Assembly: GCA_964632355.1 (NCBI GenBank)
Contig: CAZWBW010000053.1
Location: forward strand, 1-19,012
DNA from: JALOAP01 sp964632355
Lineage (GTDB): Bacteria > Chloroflexota > Dehalococcoidia > Tepidiformales > Tepidiformaceae
Length of the DNA: 19,012 bases
Direction: 5' to 3'
Under the pieces are notes generated by a model. It saw nothing but the letters and a program-made list of their open reading frames with translations. It did not search any database and had not been told where the DNA came from. The position numbers and the translations under genes are program-made. This document shows positions 13,140 to 19,012 of this stretch, piece by piece; position 1 is the stretch's first letter, and the number at the start of each line of letters is the position of its first letter.

Positions 13140-14249
13140 ATGTCTCGCGTCATCCGGGTTGTGACAAGCGTACCGCTGGCTGCTCGCGTACTGGTGTTGG
13201 GCCTCAGCACCACCGCCGGGCTGACCATGGTCGCCTCGGCGCGAGAGGCCGTCGAACAGCATGTGCCGCTGCTCGTCGAAGCGCCGCCAGTCGAGGTCGT
13301 GGTCGAAGCGCCACCGCCGGTGTGGCGTGTACCGACGCCCATCCCGTGGCAGTGGTCCCGGCAGGGCATCGGCGGAGGCTATCTCGCGAGTGACGAAGGG
13401 GCGATACCCGAACCGCCAGCCGAACCGGCGCCCGCCGAAGTGCCGGCCGCGCCCGCGCGAAGCCGGTTCACCCTGCCGCTCCGCGCGTGGACGGCCGTGA
13501 CGGACCGGTTCGGGGCACCGCGCGGGCCGGGCTACATCCACGGCGGGATCGACCTCGCGCTCGATCGGCACCCGGCCTCGCCGGTGTTCTCCGCATGCGT
13601 CGGGACCGTGATCACGGCGGAGTATTCGTCGACGTATGGCTATTACGTGATGGTCGATTGCGGCGACGGGTTCACGACGCTGTACGCGCACTTCAGCCGC
13701 ATCCTGGTCGCGGTGGGCCAGTCCGTCGACCAGGACACGGTGCTCGGCATCTCGGGTTCGACCGGCTTTTCGACCGGCGAACACCTGCATTTCGAGATCC
13801 GGTGGAACGGGATTCACGTGAACCCGGAGGACTACCTCGACTTCGGGATCCCGCCGGGGACGCCGCTTTCGACGGGGCCAATCCGGTGGCCGGTCCCGAC
13901 GCCGACTCCTTCGCCCACGCCGACACCAACCCCGAGTCCTACGCCGACTCCGACACCTTCGCCGACGCCGACACCGACACCGACGGCGACGCCAACGCCC
14001 ACGACGTCGCCTTCGCCCACGCCGACCAAAACGCCTTCGCCAACGCCAACTCCATCGCCTTCACCTTCACCATCACCTTCGCCCTCGTCGACGCCTTCGG
14101 CTACGGCTACGGCCACGGGGAACTCGAGCGCGAGTCCCACCGAGGCGATATCGGAGACGGCCAGGCCACGGACGAGGCCGGTGCCTACTCCTCCGCGGCA
14201 CGCCGAACCATCGGCGTCGCCATCGCCGGTCATATCAGACGAGGAATAG
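13140..14249 (+). CDS. Secreted M23 peptidase with Pro/Thr/Ser tail
   Basis: A 369-aa exported LytM/M23-family zinc endopeptidase, expected to cut peptidoglycan cross-bridges. A hydrophobic N-terminus (about 8-34) ends near VASA and is followed by a Pro/Glu/Ala-rich linker (45-108). The peptidase domain (about 109-240) has zinc site H134-x3-D138 (HGGID), H184 in YAHFS, and H215-L-H217 (EHLHFEIR), with the core VFSACVGTVITAEYSSTYGYYVM before it, so all catalytic residues are present. Residues 251-326 are almost pure Pro, Thr and Ser, and the end is Ser/Pro-rich and acidic (ISDEE). No LysM or SH3b wall-binding domain is present; the tail may span the wall or be glycosylated. It lies 123 bp after murJ and has its own leader hairpin. 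Confidence 0.92.
   Translation: MSRVIRVVTSVPLAARVLVLGLSTTAGLTMVASAREAVEQHVPLLVEAPPVEVVVEAPPPVWRVPTPIPWQWSRQGIGGGYLASDEGAIPEPPAEPAPAEVPAAPARSRFTLPLRAWTAVTDRFGAPRGPGYIHGGIDLALDRHPASPVFSACVGTVITAEYSSTYGYYVMVDCGDGFTTLYAHFSRILVAVGQSVDQDTVLGISGSTGFSTGEHLHFEIRWNGIHVNPEDYLDFGIPPGTPLSTGPIRWPVPTPTPSPTPTPTPSPTPTPTPSPTPTPTPTATPTPTTSPSPTPTKTPSPTPTPSPSPSPSPSPSSTPSATATATGNSSASPTEAISETARPRTRPVPTPPRHAEPSASPSPVISDEE
13890..14117 (+). repeat. Coding tandem repeat for the Pro/Thr/Ser tail
   Basis: Imperfect 6-bp periodicity (CCGACN / CCAACN / TCGCCN mixes) encodes PT, PS and TPSP units. Codons vary from unit to unit, so selection on the protein rather than recent slippage seems to keep it. The same composition is found in the linker of the deacetylase at 11040-11200. 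Confidence 0.75.
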
Positions 14250-14388
14250 GCGGCATCTTTCCACGTAAGGGTGGCGAATAATTTTGCTCATCGAGCGCCT
14301 CATTGGGGTCACTCGTTACATGATGTTCATATTTGCGCCGGGGAGACGCTTCAACGCGCTCATATAATCGAAACAAAGGAGCGCACCG
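14250..14388 (+). promoter_or_regulatory. Promoter region of the orphan regulator
   Basis: A relatively AT-rich gap. A consensus -10 TATAAT lies at 14363-14368 with no clear -35 at normal distance. The expected start is near 14375, so the message would begin just at the ribosome site AAAGGAG (14375-14381), 7 nt before the GTG. A weak 4-bp hairpin (CCAC/GTGG, about 14262-14275) followed by ATTTTG may end the M23 message. Confidence 0.45.
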
Positions 14389-15066
14389 GTGCGGACTGTA
14401 GTTGTCGTGACGCGGCACCAGGATGCCGCGCGCCTCGGAGCATTACTCGAACGACTGGGATTCGCTGCGCCGGTAATCGCGCCCGAGAAACTCGCCGAAG
14501 ACAACGGTTCGCCGCGCGGCGACGCCATCGTGCTCGACCTGCGCGACATCCCGGGACAGGCGCTCACGCTGCTCACCGCCACCTTCGCCGAGCGCACCGT
14601 GCTACTCGCGCTGGTCCCGGAGGAGCAACTCGACCGCATCACGGTCGACATCGCGCTCGACGACTTCGTGCTGCTGCCGGCGAGCGCGGCGGAGGTCGCG
14701 CGCAGGGTCGAACGGGCACTGTGGCGGCGCCACGGCATCGATAGCGAGCACTTCATCCGCTGTGGGGCGCTCACCCTCGACCTTTCGAACTACCGGGTGA
14801 CGGTCGACGACGAGCCAATCGTGCTGACGTTCAAGGAGTACGAGCTCCTGCGGTTCCTCGCGATGAACGCGGGCCGCGTGTTCACACGCGAACAACTCCT
14901 GAACCGCGTCTGGGGGTACGACTACTTCGGCGGCGCCCGGACGGTCGACGTTCACATTCGCCGGATTCGTTCGAAGATCGAGATCCGCGGGCACCGGTTC
15001 ATCGAAACCGTGCGGAACGTGGGGTACCGGCTGAGCGCACAGCCACCGGCAGGCGCCGAAGAGTAG
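14389..15066 (+). CDS. Orphan OmpR-type regulator with degenerate receiver
   Basis: A 225-aa DNA-binding regulator. Residues about 125-217 form a complete OmpR/PhoB winged helix: LTFKEYELLRFLAMNAG, TREQLLNRVWGYDY, then the recognition helix region RTVDVHIRRIRSKIE and the wing FIETVRNVGYRL. Residues 1-113 have receiver length and strand pattern but lack key residues: the N-terminal acidic pair is replaced (VTRHQD), the switch Thr/Ser region reads LLALV, and the Lys before Pro is Leu96. Only Asp50 (IVLDL) remains at the phosphorylation position. No histidine kinase is next to it. The start is GTG with AAAGGAG 7 nt upstream. It probably works without phosphorylation or through ligand or protein contact. 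Targets are unknown; it converges on the PNPOx gene with a 3-bp gap. Confidence 0.9.
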   Translation: MRTVVVVTRHQDAARLGALLERLGFAAPVIAPEKLAEDNGSPRGDAIVLDLRDIPGQALTLLTATFAERTVLLALVPEEQLDRITVDIALDDFVLLPASAAEVARRVERALWRRHGIDSEHFIRCGALTLDLSNYRVTVDDEPIVLTFKEYELLRFLAMNAGRVFTREQLLNRVWGYDYFGGARTVDVHIRRIRSKIEIRGHRFIETVRNVGYRLSAQPPAGAEE

Positions 15067-15069
15067 CGC

Positions 15070-15609
15070 TCAGGCCTTTCGAATCAGTTCGCCGGGCTGT
15101 GGCAGGCCGTCGACCATCTCGCGGGGGTGGAGCTTCCGTTCGCACCACCTGTCCAGCGTGTCGCGGTCGCCGAGGTATTCCATGCGTGGCACCGCGTATC
15201 CGCACGACGTCTGCACCTTCTCGACGTCAACGAGGAATGCCTGGCGCACGTACGGGTGGAAGTCCGGCGCGAACGCCTCACGGTACTGAAGCAGTTCGGG
15301 GTCGCCGACATCGACGCGCCGGCCGCGCCCGTAGAGCCGCACGATCCCCGCGGTGGCATCGAACCGGCAGAGCATGATGGTGATCCGGCCGTTCTGCTCG
15401 ATGTGGTTCGCGGTTTCGTTCCCCGAGCCGGGGTAATCGAGATAGCCAACCGTATTCGGGCCGAGCACGCGGAGCAGCGTCCGTCCCTTTGGCGAGAGGT
15501 TCGGGTACCCCGCATCGAGGTCCGATGGCGCCGTCGCGACGAAGAAAATGTGCTGCTGTTCGATGAGTTCGCGGATGGGGTCGGTGATGGAGTCGTACCA
15601 GGTGGCCAT
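15070..15609 (-). CDS. Pyridoxamine 5'-phosphate oxidase-family FMN-binding protein
   Basis: A 179-aa split-barrel flavoprotein of the broad PNPOx-like family. Visible features are IRELIEQQHIFFVATA at the start, a GYPNLSPKG segment that normally contacts the FMN phosphate, then RTLLRVLGPNTVGYLDYPGS, the ETANHIEQNGRITIMLCRF helix-strand unit and RLYGRGR. The C-terminal part (YVRQAFLVDVEKVQTSCGYAVPRM) matches the branch often annotated as general-stress or PNPOx-like proteins of actinobacteria and Chloroflexota rather than true PdxH, so the substrate may be F420- or flavin-related and not pyridoxamine phosphate. I start at ATG 15609 with AGAGGA upstream; an ATG 48 nt earlier adds a low-quality extension. 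Its end meets the regulator tail to tail, 3 bp apart. Confidence 0.88.
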   Translation of the reverse strand: MATWYDSITDPIRELIEQQHIFFVATAPSDLDAGYPNLSPKGRTLLRVLGPNTVGYLDYPGSGNETANHIEQNGRITIMLCRFDATAGIVRLYGRGRRVDVGDPELLQYREAFAPDFHPYVRQAFLVDVEKVQTSCGYAVPRMEYLGDRDTLDRWCERKLHPREMVDGLPQPGELIRKA

Positions 15610-15672
15610 GGGGTCCTCTGTGTGGGCGTGTCCACCACTATCGTTCGACCATGCCACTGGCTACAGCGCCAT

Positions 15673-15686
15673 TTCGACCTGTCGAA
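15673..15686. promoter_or_regulatory. Palindrome TTCGAC-CT-GTCGAA upstream of the PNPOx gene
   Basis: A perfect 6-2-6 palindrome in the 93-bp gap between the MFS gene end and the PNPOx start; a second half-site GTTCGAC stands at 15643-15649, nearer the gene and next to a -10-like GATAGT on the minus strand. It may be an operator. The function is a guess. Confidence 0.3.
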
Positions 15687-15702
15687 CTCCTGGGATTGGC
15701 CG

Positions 15703-16995
15703 TCAGGGTACCTCGGCGGGGACGGGCGGTGCAGGGACACCGGCTTCGATTGCCGAGGCGTGCCCCGCGCGATACACCAGCGCGACGATGAGCCCCGCAC
15801 AGCAGATGGCTGACAGGACCGCCAGCGTCGCGGGCACGCCGAACGCTTCGGCCATGAGCCCGGTGAGGTAGCCGCCTACCGGCGTAGACCCGGCGAAGAG
15901 CAGGAAGAAGATGCTCATCACGCGGCCACGAAGGTGGTCTGGCACGGTGAGTTGGAGCCGCGTGTTGATAGTGGTCGAAAACGCGACACCCGAGGCTCCG
16001 AGCAGCACCAGCAACGCGGCCGACACGAGGAACCACGGCGAGATCGCGAGGACCGGCAGGAGCACGACGAACGCACCTGTCGCCATCAGGAGCACGCGCG
16101 TCGAGAGCCTCGGGGCGCCGGCGATAATCAGCGCGGCGATGAGCGAGCCGATCCCCATCGCAGAGGTGAGCAGGCCGAACTTCCCCGCTCCCACGTGCAA
16201 CACGAACTCGGCCACGAGCGGGACGATGACCGTGAAGTTGTAGCCGAACGTGCCGATCACCGCGAGCAGGATGAAGAGGAAAAGCACCGCAGGGGTGCGA
16301 ACCGAGTACCGGATACCTTCGGCCACCTGCGCGAAGACATTGCCGGCAGCCCGCCGAAGCTCGGCCGGGTAGAGTTCCGAGGAGCGCATTGCCAGGTACG
16401 CCGCGATGACGCCAACGTAGCTCGCCGCATTCGCGAAGAAACTCGCTGATATTCCCACCAGCGCGATCATGATGCCGCTGACCGCGGGCCCAAAGATTCG
16501 TGCGGTGTTGAAGATGGTCGAGTTGAGCGCGACCGCATTGGTGAGCTGGTCGCGGCCAACGAGTTCGACGACGAACGCCTGCCGCACGGGCCCATCGAAC
16601 GCATTCACGACACCAAGGAAGAATGCCAGCGCGTAGACGTGCCAGAGTTCGACGGTGCCGGTGAAAAGCAGCATCCCGAGCGTGAACGCCTGCACGAGGG
16701 CGAGCGACTGGGTGACGATGAGGATGCGCCGCTTCGGGAGGCGGTCGGCGAACACACCGCCGAACAGCGTGAAGAGCGTGATCGGCAGGAACTCGAGGGT
16801 AGTAACCGTGCCGAGAGCGAGCGGAGAGGACGTCAGCTTTAGGACGAGCCACGCCTGCCCGGTCCGCTGCATCCACGTCCCGATGAGGGACACCAGCTGG
16901 CCCATGAAGTAGAGGCGGTAGTTGTAGGTGCGCAGGGAGGAGAACTGGCGTTCGACCAGCCGGTCGATGCTGGCGGTATGCCCGGCCCGTCCCAC
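15703..16995 (-). CDS. MFS exporter, DHA3 (EntS-like) type
   Basis: A 430-aa, roughly 12-helix transporter of the major facilitator superfamily. The opening RTYNYRLYFMGQLVSLIGTWMQ, the A-like motif GGVFADRLPKRRIL between helices 2 and 3, and FDGPVRQAFVVELVGRDQLTNAVALNS near helices 4-5 are characteristic of the DHA3 drug/siderophore proton-antiporter group (EntS-like). RLQLTVPDHLRGRVMSIFFLLFAGSTPVGGYLTG in the second half is the matching half-repeat. The start is GTG at 16995, with GGGAGGAGG 5 nt upstream. A -10-like TATAGT lies just before (about 17014-17019, minus strand), but the -35 is weak. The psp terminator isolates it from the upstream operon. Substrate is unknown; no biosynthetic cluster is nearby. 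Confidence 0.92.
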   Translation of the reverse strand: MGRAGHTASIDRLVERQFSSLRTYNYRLYFMGQLVSLIGTWMQRTGQAWLVLKLTSSPLALGTVTTLEFLPITLFTLFGGVFADRLPKRRILIVTQSLALVQAFTLGMLLFTGTVELWHVYALAFFLGVVNAFDGPVRQAFVVELVGRDQLTNAVALNSTIFNTARIFGPAVSGIMIALVGISASFFANAASYVGVIAAYLAMRSSELYPAELRRAAGNVFAQVAEGIRYSVRTPAVLFLFILLAVIGTFGYNFTVIVPLVAEFVLHVGAGKFGLLTSAMGIGSLIAALIIAGAPRLSTRVLLMATGAFVVLLPVLAISPWFLVSAALLVLLGASGVAFSTTINTRLQLTVPDHLRGRVMSIFFLLFAGSTPVGGYLTGLMAEAFGVPATLAVLSAICCAGLIVALVYRAGHASAIEAGVPAPPVPAEVP

Positions 16996-17117
16996 TCGCG
17001 CCTCCTCCCGAACACTATACTCTTACGCGGGCGTCAGAGTTGCGGAATCCTGGCAGATGTTGGTGGTTTTGCGAGCGTTGTAACCGGGGGACGGCGGCAA
17101 GCGGGGTTAGGAAACAG

Positions 17118-17146
17118 CAGTGCCCGGGCGTCGAGCCCGGGCACTG
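17118..17146 (-). terminator. Strong hairpin terminator after the psp operon
   Basis: Perfect 12-bp stem CAGTGCCCGGGC / GCCCGGGCACTG with a 5-nt loop. On the minus strand it is followed by CTGTTTCC. It lies 6 nt after the stop of the zinc-ribbon gene. The T-run is short, but the stem is the strongest in the window. Confidence 0.8.
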
Positions 17147-17152
17147 TGTTCG

Positions 17153-17452
17153 TCAGGCAGGGGCGACGCGAGCGCCGCAGCGGCCGCAGAACTTCGCCGT
17201 GAGCGGGACGACGCTGTTGCACTTGATGCAGCGCATCTCCTCGCCGATGGAGGGCAAGAGTTCGCCGCATTCGAGGCAGAACCGCTGGTCGCCTTCGTTC
17301 CGGCTGCCGCATTGCAGGCAGAACACCGCGGGCTTTGGCGGCGCCGGGGCGTCGGCCCCGTACGCCCGGTCGTCGCGGTCCTTTTGCTTTTTCTTCTTTT
17401 TCTTGCGGCGTTCGAAGAGCTCTTCGAACACCTCGAACAGTTCTTCGACCAT
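17153..17452 (-). CDS. Double zinc-ribbon protein with acidic helix and poly-Lys stretch
   Basis: A 99-aa protein. The start, MVEELFEVFEELFERR, is an amphipathic acidic helix; next come six Lys in a row and a basic, then Ala/Pro linker (17-43), then two zinc ribbons with Cys pairs C45/C48 + C59/C62 and C75/C78 + C89/C92, each CxxC separated by 10 residues (DZR-type). It is the third gene of the psp operon, 6 bp after pspAA, and it ends just before the terminator. Zinc ribbons are common partners of PspA-family operons, so a scaffold or regulator of membrane stress is likely, but the partner and ligand are unknown. The poly-Lys run next to an amphipathic helix could bind the acidic membrane surface. 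Confidence 0.85.
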   Translation of the reverse strand: MVEELFEVFEELFERRKKKKKKQKDRDDRAYGADAPAPPKPAVFCLQCGSRNEGDQRFCLECGELLPSIGEEMRCIKCNSVVPLTAKFCGRCGARVAPA

Positions 17453-17458
17453 ACTGCC

Positions 17459-17737
17459 CTACCCCGGGATGAGGCCCTCGTCGCCCAGCAGTTCGCGGAG
17501 CTCCTCCAGCGAGATGTCGGGCGGCGGCAGGACCGCATCCGATGGCACAATCTCGTCGTCGGGGACGGGTTTGCCGCTGGTGCGAACGAAGTCCTGCATG
17601 CGCCGGAGGTGCTCGGCGAACGGAGCAGACTCGCCCCGCTCCATATCAGCTTCGAGTTCGGCGTCGAGGCGGTTCAGCTCGTCGACGAGGTCGTCGGAGA
17701 GTTCCCACTGCCCCTCCTCCATGATCCGAACGATCAT
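17459..17737 (-). CDS. pspAA: PspA-associated protein PspAA
   Basis: A 92-aa protein matching the PspAA family found downstream of PspA in actinobacteria, Chloroflexota and archaea. Recognisable features: MIVRIMEEGQWELSDDLVDELNRLD at the start (beta strands and a helix), a helical middle with FAEHLRRMQDFVRTSGK, and the conserved end VPDDEIVPSDAVLPPPD–LEELRELLGDEGLIPG. The ATG overlaps the pspA stop (ATGA), so translation is coupled and the two proteins probably work as a pair. PspAA is thought to bind PspA and adjust its membrane-stress function; the exact role is not settled. Confidence 0.93.
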   Translation of the reverse strand: MIVRIMEEGQWELSDDLVDELNRLDAELEADMERGESAPFAEHLRRMQDFVRTSGKPVPDDEIVPSDAVLPPPDISLEELRELLGDEGLIPG

Positions 17738-18459
17738 TGGCCTGCCTCCAGTTGCGGTGGCTGTGGGCCGGCGCCGAGTTCGCGCCGAAGCCGCTCGAGT
17801 TCGACCTCGACGTGGTAGTCGCGGCCGAGCTGCTCGAGTTCGCGGTCGAGAGCCGTCGGGCCACCGAGCGCGTCGTCGAGGGCGCCGGCTTCGATGAGCT
17901 CGTTGATCGCCTCGCCGCGGGCGCGGAGGGCGGCGGTCTTGTCCTCGGCCCGCTGGATGGCCATGCCCACGTCGCTCATCTCCTCGGAGAGTCCGGTCAC
18001 CGCCTCGCTGATGCGAACGGTGGCCTTCGCGGCCGTGTACTGCGCCTTCATGACCTCCTTCTTCGTGCGGAAGGCCTCGACCTTGGCGGAGAGGCGCCGC
18101 TCGGCCTGGACCAGGCGGTCCTGCTCGGCCTGGAGCTGCTGCACCTGCGCGTCGAACCCGTCGATCTGCGCCTGGACGGCGGCCTTGCGTTCGAGCGCAA
18201 TGCGAGCGAGGTCCTCGCGGTTGTTGACGAGGGCCTGCCGGGCCTGGCCATCGAACTTCCCGAGCTGTGCGCGAAGTTCGTCGGCCTGGAGCGCGAGGCG
18301 GCGCTTGGCGGCGGTCACCTCGACGATGCCGCGCTTCACATCGCGCAGCATTTCGACCTGCTTTTCGTAGCTGAGGTCGAGGATTTCACGTGGATCCTCC
18401 GCGGCATCCAGCGCTTTATTCGCTTTCGCCTGGAAGATCGTCTTCAGGCGTTTCCACAT
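17734..18459 (-). CDS. pspA: PspA/IM30 phage-shock protein
   Basis: A 241-aa, almost wholly helical coiled-coil protein of the PspA/Vipp1 (IM30, ESCRT-III-related) family, which forms oligomers on the inner membrane and repairs or stabilises it under stress. The N-terminus MWKRLKTIFQAKANKALDAAEDP is the usual helix alpha0/alpha1 with the membrane-active face; ILDLSYEKQVEMLRDVKRG is the conserved second part; the remainder is heptad-rich up to about 205. The C-terminus (ELEQLGRDYHVEVELERLRREL) is short. Start chosen at ATG 18459: AAAGGAG 9 nt upstream, and the extension in front of it (MAALLRKEQAA) is not family-like. First gene of pspA–pspAA–zinc ribbon. Confidence 0.95.
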   Translation of the reverse strand: MWKRLKTIFQAKANKALDAAEDPREILDLSYEKQVEMLRDVKRGIVEVTAAKRRLALQADELRAQLGKFDGQARQALVNNREDLARIALERKAAVQAQIDGFDAQVQQLQAEQDRLVQAERRLSAKVEAFRTKKEVMKAQYTAAKATVRISEAVTGLSEEMSDVGMAIQRAEDKTAALRARGEAINELIEAGALDDALGGPTALDRELEQLGRDYHVEVELERLRRELGAGPQPPQLEAGQ

Positions 18460-18575
18460 TGCTGCCTGCTCCTTTCGCAGTAGCGCTGCCACCAGCGTAT
18501 TTCGCGCCAGTGGTGGAGTTGGTGAAGGGACGTACAGAGCGCGCGGGATCCGCTCCTGGCCGGGGGACCGGTCGG

Positions 18576-18609
18576 CCGCCCGGAGGCTTCCCGTATCCTC
18601 GCCGGGCGG
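18576..18609. repeat. Perfect 8-bp inverted repeat between terC-like gene and pspA
   Basis: Arms CCGCCCGG (18576-18583) and CCGGGCGG (18602-18609) with an 18-nt loop. It lies 20 bp after the TerC-like stop and about 120 bp before pspA. No T-run follows, so it may be a Rho-type end of the first gene or an operator for the psp operon. Confidence 0.4.
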
Positions 18610-18628
18610 ATAGCTCCGTGGCGGCGCA

Positions 18629-19012
18629 CTAGTTGCCTCCCGCCGATTCAGGTGCGTGGACGGGCTGCGACTCCGCGCCGCTTCGCCGCGCCTTCAGGAC
18701 CGATGCCACGATGGCCACCGCGAGGATGGTCACGATCACGGCGAGGCTGACGAGCGCGGGCACCTTGTACACGTCGACCAGCAGCATCTTCGAACCAACG
18801 AACACGAGGATCGCGGCGAGTGCCGGCTTCAGGTACGACAGGCCGGCGAGGTAGCCGGCGAGCACGAAGTAGAGCGCCCGCAGCCCGAGAATGGCGAACA
18901 CGTTCGAGGTGAACACCGTGAACGGGTCGTCGGTCACAGCGTAGATGGCCGGGATGGAGTCGACCGCGAACACGAGGTCGGTGCTTTCGATGAGCACGAG
19001 CACCAGGAAGAG
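18629..19012 (-). CDS. TerC-family integral membrane protein (5' end cut by window)
   Basis: The C-terminal 127 residues of a TerC-family protein, linked to tellurite resistance and, in better-studied members, to manganese export. The frame is open to the right edge, where LFLVLVLIESTDLVFAVDSIPAI begins; the Glu-Ser-Thr-Asp and Asp-Ser pair in this stretch is the conserved metal-site core of the second half of the family. It continues with AVTDDPFTVFTSNVFAILGLRALYFVLAG, also family-typical, then two to three further helices and a polar tail. The N-terminal half lies outside. Upstream context and any manganese riboswitch cannot be judged. Confidence 0.92.
   Translation of the reverse strand, partial: LFLVLVLIESTDLVFAVDSIPAIYAVTDDPFTVFTSNVFAILGLRALYFVLAGYLAGLSYLKPALAAILVFVGSKMLLVDVYKVPALVSLAVIVTILAVAIVASVLKARRSGAESQPVHAPESAGGN

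Noticed and set aside
13890..14117. Short-period repeat that could be taken for a CRISPR or satellite array
   Set aside because: The 6-bp periodicity is in frame and encodes a PT/PS tail with varied codons; there are no spacers.
14230..14418. A 62-aa minus-strand frame between the M23 and regulator genes
   Set aside because: It overlaps the regulator's promoter and ribosome site and has no visible start signal or similarity.
18601..18632. tRNA-like text GCGGATAGCTCCGTGGCGG resembling a D-arm
   Set aside because: No acceptor, anticodon or T-arm follows, and the stretch runs into the stop codon of the TerC-like gene.

Overview
The window is GC-rich and compactly coded and looks like the chromosome of a Chloroflexota bacterium. 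A Tepidiforma/Dehalococcoidia-like lineage is my best guess; this is inferred from gene content and protein style, not from any search. The support is a split cytochrome b, a PspA–PspAA–zinc-ribbon cluster, very small GKRY-type proteins and Pro/Thr-rich envelope proteins, together with MurJ and peptidoglycan-binding or peptidoglycan-hydrolysing domains. It is mostly housekeeping DNA: I see no transposase, integrase, CRISPR array, tRNA or rRNA. Both ends are cut inside genes.

Left part (1-4415, all minus strand). An apparent operon runs DUF1992 protein, YqeY, HAD hydrolase and PgpH (7TM-HD c-di-AMP phosphodiesterase), with overlapping or near-touching genes. Beyond it lies purQ. This purQ is odd: about 81 residues of good PurQ lead in frame into a TPR-like sequence at an 8-bp palindrome, before the catalytic cysteine. 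It looks like an assembly chimera or a gene break. Upstream, behind a strong terminator, is a pair of tiny paralogous proteins (39 and 47 aa), one with cysteines and the other with its metal-site cysteines replaced, driven by a clear sigma70-type promoter.

Respiratory operon (4950-9402, minus strand). A promoter at 9373-9402 drives a previously easy-to-miss 39-aa single-helix protein, a b6-type cytochrome b with the heme-ci cysteine, an enlarged subunit IV with an APWY motif in place of PEWY, a Tat-type Rieske protein, and a 613-aa protein joining a membrane-anchored cytochrome c, six LysM modules and a C-terminal cupredoxin. The operon ends at a hairpin. The last protein is the most interesting item here. 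It puts two electron carriers on one chain, separated by cell-wall-binding modules, as if the complex passed electrons into or across the wall.

Envelope region (9625-14249). It holds a DPM1-like glycosyltransferase, a lipoprotein polysaccharide deacetylase with an altered TFDDG motif, divergent murJ, and a secreted M23 peptidase with a long Pro/Thr/Ser tail and a perfect hairpin just before its start codon. These fit an organism with a real peptidoglycan layer.

Right part (14363-19012). An orphan OmpR-type regulator with a degenerate receiver converges on an FMN-binding PNPOx-family protein. Next come a DHA3-type MFS exporter, then the pspA–pspAA–double-zinc-ribbon operon with a strong terminator, and finally a TerC-family membrane protein cut by the right edge.
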